In this document: in pieces, positions 59,597 through 64,000 of the stretch
Position numbering within the stretch: the stretch's first letter is position 1
Layout of the letters: every line of letters begins with the position of its first letter
Assembly: GCF_947492815.1 (NCBI RefSeq)
Contig: NZ_CANLOB010000020.1
Span: forward strand, 1-64,000
Length of the DNA stretch: 64,000 nucleotides
Reading direction: 5' to 3'
Source: an uncultured Dokdonia sp.
Lineage (GTDB): Bacteria; Bacteroidota; Bacteroidia; Flavobacteriales; Flavobacteriaceae
Program-made: the position numbers and the translations under genes
The notes under the pieces: model-generated
Seen by the model: only the letters and a program-made list of their open reading frames with translations
What the model was told of the DNA's origin: nothing
Database searches by the model: none

Positions 59597-61726
59597 CTAC
59601 CAAAAATAAATCTCGTCCACAAAAAGCCATGCAGGATTCCCAGCTGCAGGATGCCATTCAGGTAATTTATCATGATTTTTGATCACGACTTTTACGTAGC
59701 GAGCTTCTGTAGTTGAAAGTTCAAGGGTTACTTTTTTTGTTTCCGTGTCGCCTCCTTCCCCTTCTCTGGAGACTTTCATAGCTGCTGCTTTCTTAAAAGG
59801 CCCTTTTTTAGTAGTAGACGTATACACAGTAAAATCGGTAGGATATAAAATCCAACTACCTACACTTTCCATAGTACTAAAAGAAACGTGCTGTATAGGC
59901 TTTATAGCACCAAGATCTATAGTCGTATTAAGATCTGTACCAAAATATCCTGTCCAATTCCCATCCTTAAAGTCAAGACTGCCTTCTCTTAAATCAAAAA
60001 GTTTATTGGCATCAGGATAGCTCTTATCAGGTTTTGTTTGGATGGTGAAATTGGTGATCTCCTGTTGAATATTGGCATATTCACGTACAGTCACCTCACT
60101 AGGTTCCCATCCTTTTTTGAAAGCAGCTACTTTAAGGGTTTTGGATTGATCTAGAATAATTTTATCTGTATAGATCGTTGAGGTTGTATCAGGTGTTTCT
60201 CCATTCAGAGTATACCGTACGTCAACATTTTTTAAACGACTGTCAAGAGTGATATGAATAGTGTCTTTAAATAATGTTTTAGTGGGTGTTATTAATGGAG
60301 GCTCTAGCTGACTACTTTCCACAAAACCTTCGGTACTATTACTTTGAATATTGATGTTGTATTGCTTAGCCAATTTGGTGGCTGTCTCTTGATCTACTTG
60401 TGTTTGCCACGCATAGATTTGTTTAGGCTGTATCGTTTGTACTAATTCTGAAAGACCCTCATTAGAAATAGCGGTGTTGTACATATTTAATACTTCAAGA
60501 TGTTCTAATTTTTTGATGTTTTTGATAGAAGCATCTGTAATTTTTGTGTTGTCTAAACGCAGTGATTTTAAGTTTTTGAAATCTTTAAAAACCGTAGTCA
60601 TTTCGTCTGTGATTTCAGAAGTGTTGACATCTAATTCTACGATTTGGTCTTCCAATTCAGAAAGGGTTTCTATATGTTCTTTGGTAGGATTGGATCTTAA
60701 TAGTTTTACGGTTAGGGCCCCTTTGCCTGGTACTAATTCCAATACTCTAAAACCGGCTGCTTTCACTTCTTCGATAGCATCTGTAGGAGCTTTCGGAATG
60801 ATCACTTCATTAAAAACAAGGTATTTTTTGAGCTTTTTACGTAGCGTATCATTCTCCATAGTATGCGTCGCATAATTTTCAAAATCCAGTCCTTGGTCAA
60901 TCCAATGTTTTAATAACCAAATCTCATCTTTTGTTAATTGCGCTTTGCCTTCAGGGGGCATGTGCTCTTCATCAGAAATAGGAAGTAATAAGCGTGTATA
61001 TAATAAACTTTGAGCAGCATTTCCCTCAATGACATTGACACCGCTCACACCTCCTCTTAGAATCGTCTCTTTTGTAAGCAATGATAGCTCTCCTTTTTGT
61101 TTACTTGCATTATGACATTGCATACATTTATCATCTAAAATCTTTGCGATAACATCATCATATATTCTCAAACTATCTACTACTTCTATCGTTTTTTCTT
61201 TTTCAGGAACACGTGCATATTCTGTTAGGAAATTATCTCCATGTGTGAGAACGCTTCCATAATGTCCAGCAATACTTATGAGGATAAGCGTTGCTATAAA
61301 AAGCGGCAAGAACAGTTTTTTGGTTTTTTGGTTTGAAGTGTTACTGATTAAGAACAAACCACTCGTTAATACAGCTGTTGCAATACCTGTGTAAAAATGA
61401 AGATCTAAGGTCTCTTCTTGATACCCTCCTTCTAGCGAAAGGAAATAACCAAAAAAGCAGGTGATTATCGCAAAAACAGCCGTAAAGCCTATTAAATTTC
61501 TAATAATGGCTGTTGGGTATTTTTTTTGAAAACGACTGGTCATATCTATAAAAAACGTAACCACTAACGCACCAATAGGGAGATGCAACAATAATGGGTG
61601 AAATCGTCCAAAGAATAATACAAATCGAGGGACTTCTTCTGTATTTAACGTATATAACGTCATCACGCCAAACACCGTTAGGATGATGAGAAATATACTT
61701 TTATATGCTTGATTGCTTTCTTTCAT
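59597..61726 (-). CDS. DUF2231 / planctomycete cytochrome / LRR / HEX_C protein
   Basis: The 709-residue protein starts with four membrane helices resembling DUF2231 (RFHPLLLHLPIGALVVTF), then a single heme-c site C201-M-Q-C-H205 in a PSCyt1-type domain (HMPPEGKAQLTKDEIWLLKHWIDQG). Leucine-rich repeats follow (KNLKSLRLDNTKITDASIKNIKKL), then a HEX_C-like beta domain (PPLITPTKTLFKDTIHITLDSR) and a discoidin-like end (LPEWHPAAGNPAWLFVDEIYFW). It is last in the operon and its ATG overlaps the previous stop by four bases. Electron transfer at the membrane is plausible. Confidence 0.85.
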   Translation of the reverse strand: MKESNQAYKSIFLIILTVFGVMTLYTLNTEEVPRFVLFFGRFHPLLLHLPIGALVVTFFIDMTSRFQKKYPTAIIRNLIGFTAVFAIITCFFGYFLSLEGGYQEETLDLHFYTGIATAVLTSGLFLISNTSNQKTKKLFLPLFIATLILISIAGHYGSVLTHGDNFLTEYARVPEKEKTIEVVDSLRIYDDVIAKILDDKCMQCHNASKQKGELSLLTKETILRGGVSGVNVIEGNAAQSLLYTRLLLPISDEEHMPPEGKAQLTKDEIWLLKHWIDQGLDFENYATHTMENDTLRKKLKKYLVFNEVIIPKAPTDAIEEVKAAGFRVLELVPGKGALTVKLLRSNPTKEHIETLSELEDQIVELDVNTSEITDEMTTVFKDFKNLKSLRLDNTKITDASIKNIKKLEHLEVLNMYNTAISNEGLSELVQTIQPKQIYAWQTQVDQETATKLAKQYNINIQSNSTEGFVESSQLEPPLITPTKTLFKDTIHITLDSRLKNVDVRYTLNGETPDTTSTIYTDKIILDQSKTLKVAAFKKGWEPSEVTVREYANIQQEITNFTIQTKPDKSYPDANKLFDLREGSLDFKDGNWTGYFGTDLNTTIDLGAIKPIQHVSFSTMESVGSWILYPTDFTVYTSTTKKGPFKKAAAMKVSREGEGGDTETKKVTLELSTTEARYVKVVIKNHDKLPEWHPAAGNPAWLFVDEIYFW

Positions 61727-62520
61727 TCGTTAAAAATCCATTCATCCATAAATAACCATGCGTTCATACCTTTTCCTGGATGCCATTCGGGTAATTTTGA
61801 GGTGTTATATACGCGTATTGAAATATGTTCTATTTCTTTATTAATAGGAATATATACATCATTGAGTCTAGGTGTTTCTCCTTCAGTGGCTTTTGGAATA
61901 TCAATCTGTAGGGTGTCTTTTTGATTAAGAAGAACCACTACTTTTTCTGGAGGAAAAATCCATGATTTTGTATCGGTAAGATATCCGATGGTCATACTTT
62001 TTATAAAAGGTTTTTTGTCAAAGTACGCTTTCGCGAAAGCTAAAGAATCATATCCCACCCATTGTTCATCTCTGAAGTTTAAAGAGCCTTTCTTTTGATT
62101 TATCACCGTCATTGATCCAACGCCAGGATAGGTCGTGTGTGCATTAGTATGCCAATCAATTTTATGAGGAGTGATCCCCTTTTTATATAATTTTAAGGTT
62201 GTAGTTTCGCTTGGTTTCCAATCTGTATGAAAAGCTTTAAAGGAATAGATGCCTTCTTTTTCAACCGTAATAGGAGCGATGTATTTTGCACTACTTTCAG
62301 TAGGAGCTGAACCATCATTTGTATAATAGAGAGCAACATCTTCTAGCGCTAATGCAGCGGTTATTGTTACGGTAGAATCTATAATCGTACTCGTAGCCGT
62401 TACGCGAGGTTGTGTGATGCTGATTTGCTGTTGTTGTACAAACACGCTATCAACAGGTGTTGTTTTTTCAGCACAACTTAGGATGCTTGTCAAGAGTATA
62501 CTTAGAATGGCTATCCTCAT
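61723..62520 (-). CDS. Lipoprotein with HEX_C and discoidin-like domains
   Basis: A 265-residue lipoprotein (lipobox ILSC, Cys16). A HEX_C-type domain (ITAALALEDVALYYTNDGSAPTESS) and a discoidin-like carbohydrate-binding module follow. The last 20 residues (LPEWHPGKGMNAWLFMDEW) match the end of the downstream cytochrome protein, so this is a duplicated module without the heme and LRR parts. One palindrome copy (one mismatch, 62026-62041) encodes AFAKA. It overlaps both neighbours by four bases. Confidence 0.8.
   Translation of the reverse strand: MRIAILSILLTSILSCAEKTTPVDSVFVQQQQISITQPRVTATSTIIDSTVTITAALALEDVALYYTNDGSAPTESSAKYIAPITVEKEGIYSFKAFHTDWKPSETTTLKLYKKGITPHKIDWHTNAHTTYPGVGSMTVINQKKGSLNFRDEQWVGYDSLAFAKAYFDKKPFIKSMTIGYLTDTKSWIFPPEKVVVLLNQKDTLQIDIPKATEGETPRLNDVYIPINKEIEHISIRVYNTSKLPEWHPGKGMNAWLFMDEWIFNE
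62026..62041. repeat. 16-bp palindrome, one mismatch, inside a gene
   Basis: CGCTTTCGCGAAAGCT read on the minus strand as (L)AFAKA. Confidence 0.85.
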
Positions 62521-63605
62521 ACTCTTGTTAATTTAATAGGATAGGTTTGACCAGAATTCCATTGGGCGACATACATATTTTCATCATCATCGATACACAC
62601 ATCATGTGGATGCTGAAACAATCGGATAGTTTGATACAACTCACCTAATTCGTTGTTTTGATACGAAGGCGCCGTTGCACCAGGACAAGAAACGACTTCA
62701 TTTTTCTCATTCATAATTAAGATAAACCCAGAGTCATCATGTACGGCATTTTTAGATCGTAATACTGCAAAATAAATATCTTTTTTATGAATTACAGGAC
62801 GACAAATCAAGGCGCCAGGTACGGGAATAGTTTCTATAAAAGTACCGTCTAAACCAAATCGTTTTAACTGATTGAGTTCTCTGGCAGTAATCAATAACGA
62901 TGGATTATCGGAATCTCTATGGTCATAACAAATGCCATGTGCATTCAAGAATTGTCCGTTTTCGGTGCCTTGTCCTCCAAAGATGTTCAGTAATTCTCCC
63001 TTATGGTTATAGTGCGTGATATATTGTTTTCCATACCCATCAGCTACATAGATATCTCCATTTTCGGTAACGGTCGTTTCGGTAGGTTTAAAATCTTCTT
63101 TTTTAGTATACTTTCCCGTTTCTAAAGGCGTATCTATTTTAAAAACCACTTTTCCATCGATGGTAGTTTTGATAATCTGATGTCGCTCATAATCGGTGAT
63201 CAATAGAAAATCGGTGCCATTTTCTTTAACAAGGGTGAGTCCGTGAGCTCCTGGATATTCAGTTCCCCATGTTTCGATTAGCTTTCCCGATTTGTCATAA
63301 ATAATGACATTGTTCTTAGTGTGATTGGTTAATAATACAATCCGTCCTTTGGAGTCCTGTACCATCTCGTGGCAATCATTTACAGGGGTTTGGGATGTGT
63401 TGAGGTTTCCCCAGTTGAGATTTACTTTATATTGATGTGAGTTATGACCTATAATCACATCTTTGGGGGATGATACTGAGAACGCTCCTGCCTTCCCGGC
63501 AGGCAGGTTCGCACTTCGACTCCGCTCAGCATAAACTCCAGCGGGATACGTCAGAAACCCCATGGCGAGGTAGGAAGATTGTTTTAAAAATTTTCTACGA
63601 CTCAT
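62517..63605 (-). CDS. Exported six-bladed beta-propeller (NHL-type) protein
   Basis: The 362-residue protein has a Tat-like signal (MSRRKFLKQSSYLAMGFLTYPAGVYA) followed by NHL-like blades (GAHGLTLVKENGTDFLLITDYERHQIIK, NGDIYVADGYGKQYI, NAHGICYDHRDSDNPSLLIT, HPHDVCIDDDENMYVAQWNSG). Residues 26-42 (ERSRSANLPAGKAGAF region) are encoded by a dispersed repeat and interrupt the expected mature start. It may be a lactonase-like or scaffold propeller. It lies six bases after the DUF1501 gene and overlaps the next lipoprotein gene. Confidence 0.8.
   Translation of the reverse strand: MSRRKFLKQSSYLAMGFLTYPAGVYAERSRSANLPAGKAGAFSVSSPKDVIIGHNSHQYKVNLNWGNLNTSQTPVNDCHEMVQDSKGRIVLLTNHTKNNVIIYDKSGKLIETWGTEYPGAHGLTLVKENGTDFLLITDYERHQIIKTTIDGKVVFKIDTPLETGKYTKKEDFKPTETTVTENGDIYVADGYGKQYITHYNHKGELLNIFGGQGTENGQFLNAHGICYDHRDSDNPSLLITARELNQLKRFGLDGTFIETIPVPGALICRPVIHKKDIYFAVLRSKNAVHDDSGFILIMNEKNEVVSCPGATAPSYQNNELGELYQTIRLFQHPHDVCIDDDENMYVAQWNSGQTYPIKLTRV
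63480..63530. repeat. Dispersed repeat fixed inside the propeller gene
   Basis: CCTGCCTTCCCGGCAGGCAGG is the same core as in the composite elements, followed by a TTCGACTCCGCTCAGC segment common to the 59504 and 26435 repeats. It encodes AERSRSANLPAGKAGAF. Confidence 0.75.
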
Positions 63606-63611
63606 ATGGAA

Positions 63612-64000
63612 TTAACTAATAAGATCGTGAACTACATGCCCAGAAACATCCGTAAGCCTGAATCTTCTTCCTTGGTGCTTATAGGTGAATTTGGTATGGT
63701 CGACACCCATTAAATGCATCATGGTAGCTTGCAAATCATGCACATGTACAGGGTCTTTTACAATGTTGTATCCAAAATCATCGGTTTCTCCATAGGTGAA
63801 TCCTGGTTTTACACCACCGCCCGCCATAAACATGGTAAAGCATTTTGGGTGATGATCTCTCCCATAGTTAGTTTCGGTAAGTGTTCCTTGGCTGTAGTTG
63901 GTACGTCCAAATTCACCTCCCCAAACCACAAGGGTATCTTCAAGGAGTCCGCGTTGTTTTAAATCCATGATTAATGCAGCAGTTGCCTGATCAATATCTT
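63612..64000 (-). CDS. DUF1501 (sulfatase-like) protein, 3' part
   Basis: Only the C-terminal 129 residues are in the window; the gene continues past 64000. The segments LEDTLVVWGGEFGRTNYSQG, GRDHHPKCFTMFMAGGGVKPGFTYGETDDFGYNI and HDLQATMMHLMGVDHTKFTY are the typical end of DUF1501 proteins, found mainly in Planctomycetes and Bacteroidota together with DUF1553/PSCyt proteins. An ATG at 63968 is internal, not the start, as the frame is open upstream (DIDQATAALI). It probably leads this operon. Confidence 0.9.
   Translation of the reverse strand, partial: DIDQATAALIMDLKQRGLLEDTLVVWGGEFGRTNYSQGTLTETNYGRDHHPKCFTMFMAGGGVKPGFTYGETDDFGYNIVKDPVHVHDLQATMMHLMGVDHTKFTYKHQGRRFRLTDVSGHVVHDLIS

Overview
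This window looks like the chromosome of a marine-type member of the Flavobacteriaceae (Bacteroidota). The support is: AT-rich DNA, a type IX secretion (Por) tail on a secreted protein, an ECF sigma / FecR / TonB-receptor triplet, LytTR and TPR-type sensor kinases, DUF3857 and DUF1501 proteins, and Bacteroidota-style promoters (TTG, about 19 bases, TAnnTTTG). A 16-bp palindrome, CGCTTTCGCGAAAGCG, is scattered through the window. I associate it with Dokdonia-like genomes, but that is memory, not proof. I saw no rRNA, tRNA, CRISPR array, phage or transposase gene.

Layout. 0.1-10.7 kb: housekeeping and peripheral metabolism (TspO-like membrane protein, group II PLP decarboxylase, class V aminotransferase, GNAT acetyltransferase, secreted beta-lactamase-fold hydrolase, CBS protein, M28 peptidase, NAD-epimerase). 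10.7-15.8 kb: cold-shock protein, M13 peptidase, two small exported proteins, threonine-dehydrogenase-like SDR. 15.8-21.5 kb: TonB receptor with signalling domain, FecR anti-sigma and ECF sigma, then a LamG lipoprotein. 21.5-26.4 kb: a five-gene DNA-repair operon (DUF2256, DASH-type photolyase/cryptochrome, Fe-S photolyase, third photolyase, TIGR03643). 26.5-29.5 kb: DUF2452, MsrA, beta-helix lipoprotein. 29.5-36.7 kb: three-gene envelope operon made of a giant MORN_2-repeat protein and two DUF3857 proteins, one with and one without the transglutaminase cysteine. 36.8-42.5 kb: M20 peptidase, orphan Cys-rich leader-type peptide, small regulator-like membrane protein, a highly structured intergenic RNA candidate, a tiny acidic lipoprotein, and a TPR sensor kinase with response regulator. 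42.6-50.8 kb: polysaccharide locus (GT2, PTPS-related membrane protein, Ig-like secreted protein, GH5-like hydrolase, GT4). 50.9-57.8 kb: STAS protein, then an H-NOX nitric-oxide sensor operon whose phosphorelay parts are all separate genes, then a LytS/LytT pair. 58.0-64.0 kb: two small membrane proteins and a Planctomycete-type operon (cytochrome/LRR protein, HEX_C lipoprotein, NHL propeller, DUF1501) running off the window.

The most unusual points are the structured RNA upstream of the lipoprotein/sensor-kinase locus, the palindrome that sits inside genes in only two of three reading frames, the fully split H-NOX phosphorelay, the active/inactive DUF3857 pair with the MORN_2 giant, and a degraded tandem copy of the GH5 gene tail that may be an assembly error.
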